A DNA stretch of 64,000 nt from Marininema mesophilum (GTDB taxonomy: Bacteria; Bacillota; Bacilli; Thermoactinomycetales; DSM-45169). Below the pieces are notes generated by a model, which saw only the letters and a program-made list of their open reading frames with translations, searched no databases and was not told where the DNA came from. The DNA lies in contig NZ_FNNQ01000003.1 of NCBI RefSeq assembly GCF_900106775.1, forward strand, positions 62,001-126,000, written 5' to 3'. Both the position numbers and the translations under genes were made by a program. Below, in pieces: positions 7,540 to 16,040 of the stretch (its first letter is position 1; each line of letters starts with the position of its first letter).

Positions 7540-8394
7540 ATGCCGTTAGTACCAATGACCGCGTTTCTCCCTCGCGCAAAAAAAGAAGGGTTTGCGGTTG
7601 GTCAGTTTAATATGAACAACCTTGAATTTGTACAGGGGATTGCAGCAGCAGCAAAAGAAGAGCAATCTCCTTTTATCTTTGGTGTTTCTGAAGGTGCGAT
7701 GCGCTACATGGGGATCGACTATGTTGTAGCCATGGCTGAAATTGCGGCGAAAGAATCTGGTGTCCCTGTGGCACTCCATTTGGATCATGGTAGTAACTTT
7801 GATGTGGTGATGAAATGTATTCAAGCCGGCTTCTCCTCTGTAATGTTTGATGGCTCCCATCATCCTTACGAAGAGAACATCGTACTTACCAAGGAAGTTG
7901 TAAAAGCGGCCCATGCTGTTGGTGTTTCCGTTGAAGGAGAGCTTGGCACAATCGGCGGTGTAGAGGATGATCTAGTCGTTGAAGAAGCCGATGCAGCGAT
8001 GGCAAAACCGGATGAAGCGATTCGGTTTTGGGAAGAGACGAAGGTAGATGCGCTAGCTATCGCTGTAGGTACTGCCCACGGGATGTACAAAGGGGAGCCT
8101 AAAATCCACTTTGACATTATCGATGAGGTAGCGAAACAAGTAGATGCACCAATCGTGCTACATGGTGGTAGTGGTGTGCCGGATCAGGCGATTCAGGAAT
8201 CTATTCGCTTAGGTGTGGGCAAGATTAATGTTAACACCGAAAGCCAGGTCTCTTGTACGGCTATGATCCGCGAAAAACTGGGCAACGATCCTAGTATGAT
8301 CGATCCTCGTAAATACCTCGGCCCTGGTCGTGATGCTATACAGCAAACGGTACAAGGAAAGATGCGTTTGTTCGGAAGTTCAGGTAAAGCTTGA
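7540..8394 (+). CDS. fbaA: Class II fructose-bisphosphate aldolase
   Basis: The 284-residue enzyme splits fructose 1,6-bisphosphate into dihydroxyacetone phosphate and glyceraldehyde 3-phosphate, and the reverse. Class II zinc-site and phosphate motifs are visible: ALHLDHGSNF with the catalytic Asp and a zinc His, SVMFDGSHHPYEEN, VEGELGTIGG, GTAHGMYKGEP and VLHGGSGVPD. A GAGGAGG site lies at ideal distance from the ATG. The order spo0F, fbaA, tal, murA is kept in B. subtilis, here interrupted by kal and kce. The tal gene follows 47 bases downstream with no terminator, so the two are probably co-transcribed. Confidence 0.96.
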   Translation: MPLVPMTAFLPRAKKEGFAVGQFNMNNLEFVQGIAAAAKEEQSPFIFGVSEGAMRYMGIDYVVAMAEIAAKESGVPVALHLDHGSNFDVVMKCIQAGFSSVMFDGSHHPYEENIVLTKEVVKAAHAVGVSVEGELGTIGGVEDDLVVEEADAAMAKPDEAIRFWEETKVDALAIAVGTAHGMYKGEPKIHFDIIDEVAKQVDAPIVLHGGSGVPDQAIQESIRLGVGKINVNTESQVSCTAMIREKLGNDPSMIDPRKYLGPGRDAIQQTVQGKMRLFGSSGKA

Positions 8395-8441
8395 TTTCTT
8401 GATTGATTGGCGTTTTTTACTATCGTATTGAGGTGATTCTA

Positions 8442-9095
8442 ATGAAATTTTTTATCGATACGGCTGACGTGCAAGAGATCAAAAAAGTACACTCCTGGGG
8501 AATCCTCTCTGGTGTTACCACCAATCCAAGCTTGGTTGCTAAGTCCGGACGGGAATTTACGGATGTACTAAAAGAGATTTGTGATATTGCCCACGATGTA
8601 GAATCGATTAGTGCCGAAGTGATGTCGGATGATGCAGAGGGAATGATTAAAGAAGCGGAACCCCTCGTAAAAATATCCGATATGATTACGGTGAAGGTAC
8701 CGATGACTACAGAAGGGCTAAAAGCAGTGAACCATTTTGCTAAAAACGGGATTCGTACTAATGTGACACTCGTTTTTTCTGCAAACCAAGCCCTGATGGC
8801 GGCTCGGGCTGGGGCTTCATATGTGAGTCCTTTCCTTGGTCGTTTAGATGACATTAGCCATGATGGAATAGATTTAGTGGCACAGATCGCAAGAATCTTC
8901 GAACTGCATGATATCGATACAGAGATTATTGCGGCGAGTGTTCGTCATCCGCTTCACTTTACACAAGCAGCAGAAGTGGGTGCAGATATTGCGACATTGC
9001 CTTATAAAGTAATGGAGCAAATGATTAAACATCCCCTGACAGATCAAGGGATCGATAAGTTTAAACAAGACTGGGCCAAGGCAAATCAAGGATAA
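8442..9095 (+). CDS. tal: Transaldolase (small TalC/MipB-type)
   Basis: The 217-residue protein begins MKFFIDTADVQEIK and has SGVTTNPSLVAKSGR, ITVKVPMT with the Schiff-base lysine, and VSPFLGRLDDI, all typical of the compact transaldolase/fructose-6-phosphate aldolase family (B. subtilis YwjH). It exchanges three-carbon units between sugar phosphates in the pentose phosphate pathway. The ATG at 8442 is chosen because GAGGTGAT lies just upstream; an upstream in-frame codon at 8403 lacks a site. A strong terminator follows. Confidence 0.92.
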   Translation: MKFFIDTADVQEIKKVHSWGILSGVTTNPSLVAKSGREFTDVLKEICDIAHDVESISAEVMSDDAEGMIKEAEPLVKISDMITVKVPMTTEGLKAVNHFAKNGIRTNVTLVFSANQALMAARAGASYVSPFLGRLDDISHDGIDLVAQIARIFELHDIDTEIIAASVRHPLHFTQAAEVGADIATLPYKVMEQMIKHPLTDQGIDKFKQDWAKANQG

Positions 9096-9123
9096 CCTGA
9101 CACAGTTTTTGTAGCAGAGGGTT

Positions 9124-9161
9124 ACCGGCGAGGCATTAAGCCTCGCTGGTCTCCCTTTTTT
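9124..9161 (+). terminator. Intrinsic terminator of fbaA-tal
   Basis: An 11-bp stem with one wobble (9124-9134 with 9140-9150) and a five-base loop precedes CTCCC and a run of seven Ts. Confidence 0.85.
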
Positions 9162-9247
9162 GATTGTTAAGAAATTTTTCCATATTACCATTTATACGTC
9201 TTCTCCCCTGTAACCAAAGGAGAGGGACGGGGGAGGGATGGGATCGC

Positions 9248-10489
9248 ATGGAAAAGTTAATGATCAAGGGAGGAAGACCTCTCCATGGCGAGGTAAATGT
9301 GAGTGGGGCGAAAAATAGTGCGGTGGCTCTTTTACCTGCCACACTGCTTGGAGAATCTCAAACGGTTATTGAAAACCTGCCAGGCATCAGTGATGTAGGA
9401 ATTTACGAAGAGATATTGCGTGATTTTGGGGCCAAAGTGAACCGAGATGTGGATACCTTAACCATCGATACTTCCCAATTATCCAATCGTCCCATGCCCA
9501 ATGGAAAAGTGAAGAAACTTCGGGCTTCCTATTATCTGATGGGGGCATTGTTGGGCAGGTTTGGTGAGGCGTCAATCGGTTTGCCTGGGGGCTGTAACCT
9601 AGGTCCGCGGCCGATTGATCAACATATCAAAGGTTTTGAGGCCCTTGGGACAAAAGTAACTCATCGCCATGGTGGGATCCATCTTCATGCGAAACGACTT
9701 AAAGGAGCGAGAATCTATCTCGATGTGGTTAGTGTGGGAGCGACAATTAATATTATGTTGGCGGCATCCCGTGCTGAGGGAAGGACCATTATCGAAAATG
9801 CGGCGAAGGAGCCGGAGATTATTGACGTGGCTACCCTACTCACTGCTATGGGTGCGCAGATTCATGGAGCAGGTACGGATGTGATTCGCATCCGAGGGAA
9901 CCCGCAGTTGATGGGTTGCCGGCATTCTATTATCCCTGATCGCATCGAAGCAGGTACATATATGATTGCAGCTGCTGCAACTGGAGGTGAGGTGACGGTT
10001 ACCAATCTGATCCCTAAGCATATGGAACCAGTAACCGCTAAGTTGCGTGAGATGGGAGTTACTGTGGATGAGTCCGATGAAGCACTGCGAGTTCGCGGCA
10101 TTGGTGAGTACCAGGGGATTGATGTAAAAACCCTACCGTATCCTGGCTTCCCCACCGATTTGCAACAACCCCTTACTGCGTTGCTTACACGAGCGAAGGG
10201 GACGAGCTTGGTGACAGATAACATCTATTCCTCTCGATTTAAGCATGTGGATGAATTATGCCAGATGGGTGCGCAAATTAGGGTAGAAGGACGGACAGCC
10301 ATCGTAGAAGGTGGGACTTCACTCCATGGTTCAAAGGTTCGTGCTACCGATCTCAGAGCCGGAGCAGCCCTGGTCGTTGCAGGATTAATGGCACAGGATG
10401 TCACCGAGATCACCGGTGTTGAACATATCGAGCGGGGATATGAAAATTTGGAAGAAAAGTTAAAGTTACTTGGGGCAGAGTTGTGGTGA
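9248..10489 (+). CDS. murA: UDP-N-acetylglucosamine 1-carboxyvinyltransferase (first of two MurA paralogues)
   Basis: The 413-residue EPSP-synthase-fold enzyme transfers enolpyruvate from PEP to UDP-GlcNAc, the first committed step of peptidoglycan synthesis. Visible motifs are VSGAKNSAVALLPA near the start, LPGGCNLGPRPIDQHI with the catalytic Cys116 that fosfomycin modifies, and the SDL-type ATDLRAGAAL near the end. The position next to tal and glpX corresponds to B. subtilis murAB (murZ). The ATG at 9248 follows a GGGGGAGGG site; a longer frame from 9164 has no site. A second paralogue lies at 46352. Confidence 0.95.
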   Translation: MEKLMIKGGRPLHGEVNVSGAKNSAVALLPATLLGESQTVIENLPGISDVGIYEEILRDFGAKVNRDVDTLTIDTSQLSNRPMPNGKVKKLRASYYLMGALLGRFGEASIGLPGGCNLGPRPIDQHIKGFEALGTKVTHRHGGIHLHAKRLKGARIYLDVVSVGATINIMLAASRAEGRTIIENAAKEPEIIDVATLLTAMGAQIHGAGTDVIRIRGNPQLMGCRHSIIPDRIEAGTYMIAAAATGGEVTVTNLIPKHMEPVTAKLREMGVTVDESDEALRVRGIGEYQGIDVKTLPYPGFPTDLQQPLTALLTRAKGTSLVTDNIYSSRFKHVDELCQMGAQIRVEGRTAIVEGGTSLHGSKVRATDLRAGAALVVAGLMAQDVTEITGVEHIERGYENLEEKLKLLGAELW

Positions 10490-10675
10490 GAATAGAGAGA
10501 AGCTTGGTATAATGGATTTTGCCTATGAAGATGGAGAAGGATTATGGATCATGTCTCGAAGAGCGACGAAACGTTTCATACATGCTACGCTTAGGAGAAA
10601 TATGTTACTTTTAAGGTAGATGATCCCGTCCAGGCGGGGTGGCCTTTCATACAGGAAAAGAAAGAAGGGATCCGT

Positions 10676-11638
10676 ATGGAAAGAAGTCTAACGTTGGAAC
10701 TCGTGCGAGTAACAGAAGCCGCAGCCGTCGCCTCGGGCAGATGGATGGGTTTTGGTAAAAAAGATGAGGCAGATGAAGCCGCAACTAGCGCGATGCGAAA
10801 GGTATTTGACACGATTCCGATGAGAGGAACTGTGGTTATTGGAGAAGGAGAAATGGATGAAGCTCCAATGCTTTACATTGGGGAACGACTGGGTCTTGGA
10901 TATTTACCTGAAGTCGATGTAGCTGTGGATCCCTTAGAAGGAACCAACATTGTGGCCAAAGGGACCTGGAATGCGCTAGCAGTTGTAGCTGTAGCAGAGA
11001 GGGGCAACCTCCTGCATGCTCCTGATATGTACATGGAAAAAATTGCTGTTGGTCCTCGTGCAGTGGGACATATTGATATCGATGCTCCTGTGGAGGATAA
11101 TCTAAAGTCGACCGCTCGTGCACTAGGGAAAGATGTGAATGATCTTGTTGCGGTCATTTTAGATCGTCCCCGACATGAAAAATTGATCGAGGACGTTCGG
11201 AAAACCGGGGCTCGTATCAAACTGATTTCCGATGGAGATGTGGCTGCAGCGATCAATACGGCTTTTTCCGATACAGGGGTAGATATTTTGCTTGGCTCGG
11301 GTGGTGCTCCAGAGGGTGTCTTGTCTGCCGTTGCTCTTAAATGCCTAGGGGGCGAGATACAAGGACGTCTCTTACCAGAGGATGAGCAACAAGCAGAGCG
11401 CTGTCGCCAGATGGGGATTGAAGATCCAAGTCAGGTGCTTCACATGAATGACCTGGTTAAAGGGGAAGATGCTATCTTTGCCGCTACAGGAGTGACTGAT
11501 GGAGAACTCTTAAAAGGGGTTCGTTATAAAGGAAGTCATGCCACGACTCACTCGGTAGTAATGCGAGCTGCGACAGGAACGGTGCGTTTTATTGATGGGA
11601 AGCATCGTCTCGATAAAAATAGCCTCTTTTCTCTCTGA
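10676..11638 (+). CDS. glpX: Fructose-1,6-bisphosphatase class II
   Basis: The 320-residue protein has the GlpX metal-binding motifs VIGEGEMDEAPM and DPLEGTN, with ITDGDVA-like ISDGDVAAA and GSGGAPEGV further on. It removes the 1-phosphate of fructose 1,6-bisphosphate for gluconeogenesis, a natural partner of the nearby aldolase. An AGAAGGGATC site precedes the ATG. A TGGTATAAT extended -10 element at 10505-10513 may start its transcript, but no -35 box is clear. Confidence 0.94.
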   Translation: MERSLTLELVRVTEAAAVASGRWMGFGKKDEADEAATSAMRKVFDTIPMRGTVVIGEGEMDEAPMLYIGERLGLGYLPEVDVAVDPLEGTNIVAKGTWNALAVVAVAERGNLLHAPDMYMEKIAVGPRAVGHIDIDAPVEDNLKSTARALGKDVNDLVAVILDRPRHEKLIEDVRKTGARIKLISDGDVAAAINTAFSDTGVDILLGSGGAPEGVLSAVALKCLGGEIQGRLLPEDEQQAERCRQMGIEDPSQVLHMNDLVKGEDAIFAATGVTDGELLKGVRYKGSHATTHSVVMRAATGTVRFIDGKHRLDKNSLFSL

Positions 11639-11683
11639 TCGTGATGGAGAAGTTTTAGCTGAATACTATCTGGAAAGAAGAGC

Positions 11684-12973
11684 GTGGTGAAGGAATTGCA
11701 TAGGGATATTTCACTCCGTGAAATGGAATATCAACGATTAACTGATCTATATGAATTAGCAAAGGAATACCGGATTCCGTACTATGCTCAATTGAAGAAA
11801 CGGGAATTAATCTTTGCTATTTTAAAAAGTAAGGCTGAAAAAGCAGGATTATTATTTATGGAAGGCGTTCTGGATATTCTTCCAGAGGGTTTTGGATTCC
11901 TCCGCACGATTAATTACCTCCCCTCTACGGAAGATATCTATATCTCTTCCTCCCAGATTCGTCGCTTTGATCTCCGTTCAGGAGACCTGATCTCCGGTAA
12001 GGTGCGTCCCCCTAAGGAGAACGAACGCTACTTTGGTCTCTTACATGTCGATGCAGTGAATGGGGAGGTACCCGATACAGCCGCAAAGCGACCCCACTTT
12101 CCCGCGTTGACGCCGCTTTACCCGGAAAAAAGACTGATGATGGAAACACAACCAGAGCGCCTTCCTGGGCGTGTCATGGATCTGATCACCCCTGTTGGGC
12201 TAGGGCAGCGGGGCCTTATCGTCGCTCCACCAAAGGCTGGCAAGACGATGCTCCTTAAGGAAATCGCCAATAGTATCAGTACCAATCATCCAGAGACTGA
12301 TCTGTTTGTGCTCCTTATCGATGAACGACCTGAAGAAGTAACTGATATGCAGCGTTCTGTACAAGGGGAGGTAGTTAGCTCTACCTTTGACGAAATGCCA
12401 GAAAATCATATTAAAGTAGCCGAACTCGTTCTGGAGCGTGCCCAACGGCTTGTGGAACATGGGCGGGATGTGGTCATCCTGATGGATTCCATTACCCGCT
12501 TAGCTCGAGCCTACAACTTGGTCATTCCACCCTCAGGGCGCACCTTATCCGGGGGGATTGACCCAGCTGCCTTCCACAAGCCGAAGCGCTTTTTCGGGTC
12601 TGCCCGCAATATTGAAGAGGGCGGAAGCATCACGATCCTCGCAACAGCGTTAGTTGATACAGGTTCCCGGATGGATGATGTAATCTACGAAGAATTTAAA
12701 GGAACAGGCAACCTGGAACTTCATCTGGATCGTCGTCTCTCTGAGCGCAGAGTTTATCCTGCGATTGATATTCGCCGCTCGGGAACTCGTCGTGAAGAGC
12801 TCTTACTGACAGAGGAAGAGCTCGATAAAATATGGTCACTTCGTCAATCACTTGCTGATGGTCAGGAGAATACAGAAAGTATCCTGAAAAAACTAGCCGA
12901 CACTCGAAATAATACCGAACTTCTCGCTACACTCGAATCACAATCAGATGCTAGCCACTCTTCTTCTGTTTGA
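11684..12973 (+). CDS. rho: Transcription termination factor Rho
   Basis: The 429-residue hexameric RNA-dependent ATPase has an N-terminal helical region, a cold-shock-like RNA-binding domain around GVLDILPEGFGFLR and SGKVRPPKENERYFGLL, the Walker A loop APPKAGKTMLL near residue 185, and Walker B VVILMDSITRLARAYN. It ends untranslated transcripts. Two tandem GTG codons at 11684 and 11687 both fit the AGAAGAG site; the first is given. It follows glpX by 45 bases and may be co-transcribed. The place before rpmE is conserved in Bacilli. Confidence 0.96.
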   Translation: MVKELHRDISLREMEYQRLTDLYELAKEYRIPYYAQLKKRELIFAILKSKAEKAGLLFMEGVLDILPEGFGFLRTINYLPSTEDIYISSSQIRRFDLRSGDLISGKVRPPKENERYFGLLHVDAVNGEVPDTAAKRPHFPALTPLYPEKRLMMETQPERLPGRVMDLITPVGLGQRGLIVAPPKAGKTMLLKEIANSISTNHPETDLFVLLIDERPEEVTDMQRSVQGEVVSSTFDEMPENHIKVAELVLERAQRLVEHGRDVVILMDSITRLARAYNLVIPPSGRTLSGGIDPAAFHKPKRFFGSARNIEEGGSITILATALVDTGSRMDDVIYEEFKGTGNLELHLDRRLSERRVYPAIDIRRSGTRREELLLTEEELDKIWSLRQSLADGQENTESILKKLADTRNNTELLATLESQSDASHSSSV

Positions 12974-13041
12974 TTGCCATATATTAGTTATCATTCATAT
13001 GTTCCTAAAGATTATACCTCTCATCATAAAAGGGACTACAG

Positions 13042-13070
13042 TTGCTCCAACCTTCATAACATGCTATAAT
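13042..13070 (+). promoter_or_regulatory. Sigma-A promoter for rpmE
   Basis: TTGCTC at 13042-13047 and a consensus TATAAT at 13065-13070 are separated by 17 bases, about 60 bases before rpmE. Confidence 0.75.
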
Positions 13071-13132
13071 CATTAGTGTTTGCATTATTTGAGCGTGCAA
13101 AAGTCTGGACCCCTGAAAAGAGGTGAGAATCT

Positions 13133-13330
13133 ATGAAAGCAGCGATTCATCCTGAATATAAAAAAACGACGGTTACCTGCGCTTGCGGAAACACCTTTGA
13201 AACGGGTTCCACGAAAGAAAACCTGCGCGTGGATATTTGCTCTGCATGCCATCCTTTCTACACTGGTAAACAGAAGCGGGCGAGTGCTGGTGGACGTGTT
13301 GATCGGTTCAAAAAGAAATACAACATGTAA
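13133..13330 (+). CDS. rpmE: 50S ribosomal protein L31 (zinc-binding type)
   Basis: The 65-residue protein starts MKAAIHPEYKKTTVTCACGNTF and ends GGRVDRFKKKYNM. The four cysteines in TCAC and ICSAC mark the zinc-containing form of L31; in B. subtilis this form is exchanged for a zinc-free paralogue when zinc is scarce. The protein sits on the large subunit near the subunit bridge. A GAGGTGAG site precedes the ATG, and the gene has its own promoter and terminator. Confidence 0.97.
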   Translation: MKAAIHPEYKKTTVTCACGNTFETGSTKENLRVDICSACHPFYTGKQKRASAGGRVDRFKKKYNM

Positions 13331-13353
13331 TCTAAATAGATGTTGGTTTGAGA

Positions 13354-13392
13354 AGAGAACAGGCAAGCATCGCCGCTTGCCTGTTCTCTTTA
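13354..13392 (+). terminator. Intrinsic terminator of rpmE
   Basis: A perfect 15-bp stem (13354-13368 with 13375-13389) with a six-base loop; only a short T tract follows. Some readthrough into tdk is possible. Confidence 0.8.
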
Positions 13393-13428
13393 TGGAACCA
13401 TACATAATGGGGGAGGACCGAACAACCT

Positions 13429-14034
13429 ATGAACATGGTTGCCAGGGAAGGCTGGATCGAGATCATTTGTGGTGGGATGTTCTCGGGAAAGAGTGAAGAA
13501 TTGATTCGGCGGATTCGGCGCGCACGAATCGCTCGCCAGAATGTGGCTGTCTTCAAGCCTATAATTGATGATCGCTACCGCCTGGACGCAATCACCTCCC
13601 ATAACGGTATTCATGCTGAGGCAAAAACGGTAAGCCAAGCGACTGAGGTTTTGGTGCAACTGACTTCCGATATCGATGTGGTAGCGATTGATGAAGTCCA
13701 ATTTTTGGATGAAAAGGTAGTTGAAGTGGCACAATCCCTTGCGAACCAAGGAACCCGTGTAATTTGTGCGGGTTTGGACCAAGATTTTCGTGGACGTCCT
13801 TTTGGCCCGACTCCTGCTTTGCTTGCAGTGGCAGAATATGTTACAAAACTTCAGGCAATTTGCATTCAATGTGGTGGAGCCGCTAGCCGTACACAACGGT
13901 TGCTCCATGATTCTCCTGCTGATGTGGAGGGACCTGTCATTCAAGTAGGTGCTTCTGAGCAGTATGAAGCCCGTTGTCGCCATTGCCATCAAACCAACCG
14001 GGAATCATTGCCGGAGAACTTTTCACCTTCCTGA
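13429..14034 (+). CDS. tdk: Thymidine kinase
   Basis: The 201-residue type II thymidine kinase phosphorylates thymidine for salvage. It shows the P-loop GGMFSGKSEELIRRIRRA, the DEVQFLDE segment with the catalytic Glu, the lasso region QDFRGRPFGP and zinc-ribbon cysteines in CIQCGG and CRHC. The ATG at 13429 lies about a dozen bases from a GGGAGG site; an ATG two codons later is an alternative. Position after rpmE agrees with B. subtilis. The lipoprotein gene follows within 30 bases. Confidence 0.95.
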   Translation: MNMVAREGWIEIICGGMFSGKSEELIRRIRRARIARQNVAVFKPIIDDRYRLDAITSHNGIHAEAKTVSQATEVLVQLTSDIDVVAIDEVQFLDEKVVEVAQSLANQGTRVICAGLDQDFRGRPFGPTPALLAVAEYVTKLQAICIQCGGAASRTQRLLHDSPADVEGPVIQVGASEQYEARCRHCHQTNRESLPENFSPS

Positions 14035-14063
14035 CGCAGACTAGCGTTAGGGAGGTGTTTTTT

Positions 14064-14549
14064 ATGCGGCGTTTTCTTTTTCTGGTTGTTACAGGAATCT
14101 TAGTGTGTACGGTGGCTTGTACAAACAATCAGGTAGAGCAGGGAGCCAGTCATGATCATAAAGAGAAGCTGGGCACTGGATCCAATCGACGTTTTGAAAC
14201 CAATAATTATGACTATATGCATGATGATGGTCGATTTGGCATTCGTAATTCGAGCCCCAACTTAGATACAAGTGACTGGTCCCAACCCACTGCTGCAGAT
14301 GATAAGACGCGTGCTAAAAAATCGGTGATGAAGATTAAAGGGGTTAAAAATGTGGACATCAGAATCTTTGGCGGTCACATGGCTTTTCGTGTAACCCCTA
14401 CGTCGGATGTACCCGCATCCGAATATGAACACCTTCGTCAGGTTGTATTGGACCAGGTAAAAAAAGAGATACCTCGTTATGAAATCCGTGTCCGTATAGG
14501 GAAAAGCCGGTGGGATCCCCGCTCCTATCTTCAATCGGGAAACCAATGA
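14064..14549 (+). CDS. Small lipoprotein, possibly YhcN/YlaJ-type sporulation lipoprotein
   Basis: The 161-residue protein has a type II signal peptide (MRRFLFLVVTGILVCTVAC), with Cys19 in TVAC as the likely lipidated residue; ILVC is a less likely site. The mature part is polar, with a basic stretch near DDKTRAKKSVMKIKGVKNVD and a C-terminal alpha/beta-looking region. Short basic lipoproteins of this build, in which a VKxIKGVxxVDI-like segment occurs, are found in the YhcN/YlaJ spore family, but I cannot confirm it. GGGAGGTG precedes the ATG. It follows tdk closely and ends at a terminator. Confidence 0.65.
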   Translation: MRRFLFLVVTGILVCTVACTNNQVEQGASHDHKEKLGTGSNRRFETNNYDYMHDDGRFGIRNSSPNLDTSDWSQPTAADDKTRAKKSVMKIKGVKNVDIRIFGGHMAFRVTPTSDVPASEYEHLRQVVLDQVKKEIPRYEIRVRIGKSRWDPRSYLQSGNQ

Positions 14550-14590
14550 GCTCGTGCCTGAGCGATGATGATTCAGGCTCGGGCTTTTTT
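14550..14590 (+). terminator. Intrinsic terminator after the lipoprotein gene
   Basis: A 12-pair stem with one mismatch (14550-14561 with 14573-14584) begins immediately after the stop and is followed by six Ts. Confidence 0.85.
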
Positions 14591-14602
14591 GTTGAGAGAC
14601 AT

Positions 14603-14631
14603 AAAAAAGACATCCGAGGACGTCGTGGATG
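14603..14631 (-). terminator. Possible terminator of the minus-strand protease gene
   Basis: Read on the minus strand, CATCC/GGATG arms (14611-14615, 14627-14631) are followed by T then a run of six Ts. The stem is short. It lies about 75 bases past the stop of the convergent gene. Confidence 0.4.
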
Positions 14632-14704
14632 CAATATAAATGTGATCAAATATTAATTATTTTATCCTTTATTTGGTGTGGTGCAAAGTGCGCGAGATAG
14701 TTGG

Positions 14705-15727
14705 TTATTGAGCGGCAAAGTACGCGATCACACCCAGGGACATATTGTAAGTGGCGTGAACGATCATAGTGGTTGTGGTGTTATAACGTTTGCGTAGGAT
14801 TCCCAGGGCGATACCAACGATAAAGACGATCGCGGTAGAGAGGCTAAGCCCATAGTTGCTATGTACAAAAGAGAAAATCAACGCAGTAAAAAGGAGACCA
14901 AATCGTGGTTGAAGGGCACCACGGAAGACCGTTTCTTCTCCAAGGGCCGCAGAGAGGCCTAAAGTTAAAATACCTAGAACAGAGCCATAGAGAGGCCCTA
15001 ACATTTCCTCAGTTAGTTTGTTCACATTAGGATCAGCTGAAATGCCAATAAACTGGCCAAGATATTCCAGGGTGGGGCCTACAATGACTAAGAGGAGACC
15101 GGCGCCCAGTCCGATTCCCACCTCACGGAGTGTAAGTTTTACGATACCCAATCGCTTTAGCCCTTGTTTTAGAGTACGGCGTCCACTTAACCAACCTACA
15201 CCAAAGAGTGCGATAAAGAAAAAGGTGATCTGTTGTGCCCAAAGGGGAGCGATTGGATTGCCGTCCTCTGAGCCTGTGGATATTTTAGCCATATTCGCTA
15301 CTCCGAGAGAGAGGAAAGCAAATAAATAAGCGAAAACAAACATGAGCAGGGAGAGGGAGGTAGCATGGACACGGTTGTGTGGATCAAGGGAAAATGGGCG
15401 AGACAATCCTCTGCGAATCGCAGGGATAAATAATAAGAATCCTATAATGGAAGGTAAGAGCAGGCTAAGTCCCATGAAGGGAATTCGCTGACTCAAATCC
15501 GCCGAGGGCATTGCCTCTGAGAAAGTAAGATTTCCAAAAAGAAGGACGATCAATCCACCGCCAAGTAAAAGTAGAAAACCAATACTGAGGAGGACCGATG
15601 TTGTAATGACCCATCCGATACCTGAAACTTCTGGGCTTTCTCTACGAGCCTCCCCTTTATTAGCAAACCAGAGTAAGAGGATTATTGGGACAAATTGCAG
15701 GAATGTTAGAAGTGTATCCGATATCAT
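14705..15727 (-). CDS. CPBP family intramembrane glutamic endopeptidase
   Basis: The 340-residue integral membrane protein has about eight hydrophobic segments. Near the C-terminus come the CPBP motifs: LGEETVFRGALQ (the EExxxR box), FSFVHSNYG and a final IVHATYN. The family includes CAAX-type prenyl proteases and bacteriocin-processing or immunity proteins; the substrate is unknown. On the minus strand AAGGAGACC lies five to six bases before the ATG. It is one of few minus-strand genes here, standing between the tdk and prfA blocks. The 313-base gap upstream is shared with the prfA promoter. Confidence 0.85.
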   Translation of the reverse strand: MISDTLLTFLQFVPIILLLWFANKGEARRESPEVSGIGWVITTSVLLSIGFLLLLGGGLIVLLFGNLTFSEAMPSADLSQRIPFMGLSLLLPSIIGFLLFIPAIRRGLSRPFSLDPHNRVHATSLSLLMFVFAYLFAFLSLGVANMAKISTGSEDGNPIAPLWAQQITFFFIALFGVGWLSGRRTLKQGLKRLGIVKLTLREVGIGLGAGLLLVIVGPTLEYLGQFIGISADPNVNKLTEEMLGPLYGSVLGILTLGLSAALGEETVFRGALQPRFGLLFTALIFSFVHSNYGLSLSTAIVFIVGIALGILRKRYNTTTTMIVHATYNMSLGVIAYFAAQ

Positions 15728-15920
15728 AGAGGTCTCCTTATCGTTTAAATTTTTTCTGGAGAAGAAAGATTGTTATGATGGAAAGAAACCGGGTTTGCTT
15801 CCACATAATTATAATTATCATATCATAGAAGGCCAGACCTTTTTTACCTATGTGTTTTCATTCCCCGGGAAATGGAATCATGGATAAGGATGTTACAAGC
15901 TAGATAATAACATTGTATTT

Positions 15921-15949
15921 TTGACCGCGGTTAGGGGTTCACCTATAAT
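15921..15949 (+). promoter_or_regulatory. Sigma-A promoter for prfA-prmC
   Basis: TTGACC at 15921-15926 and TATAAT at 15944-15949 with a 17-base spacer form a near-consensus promoter about 90 bases before prfA. The rest of this 313-base gap shows no other clear feature. Confidence 0.8.
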
Positions 15950-16040
15950 AAAATTAGCTATGCCATCAGGAACATAACGAACTAACCGAGAATAAGGATG
16001 GACGGGGATCTTTATAAAGACCTTTTAGGGGTGAAGTGGT

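Noticed and set aside
9248..10489. Two murA genes as an anomaly
   Set aside because: Two MurA paralogues are normal in low-GC Gram-positive bacteria and both occupy their usual places.
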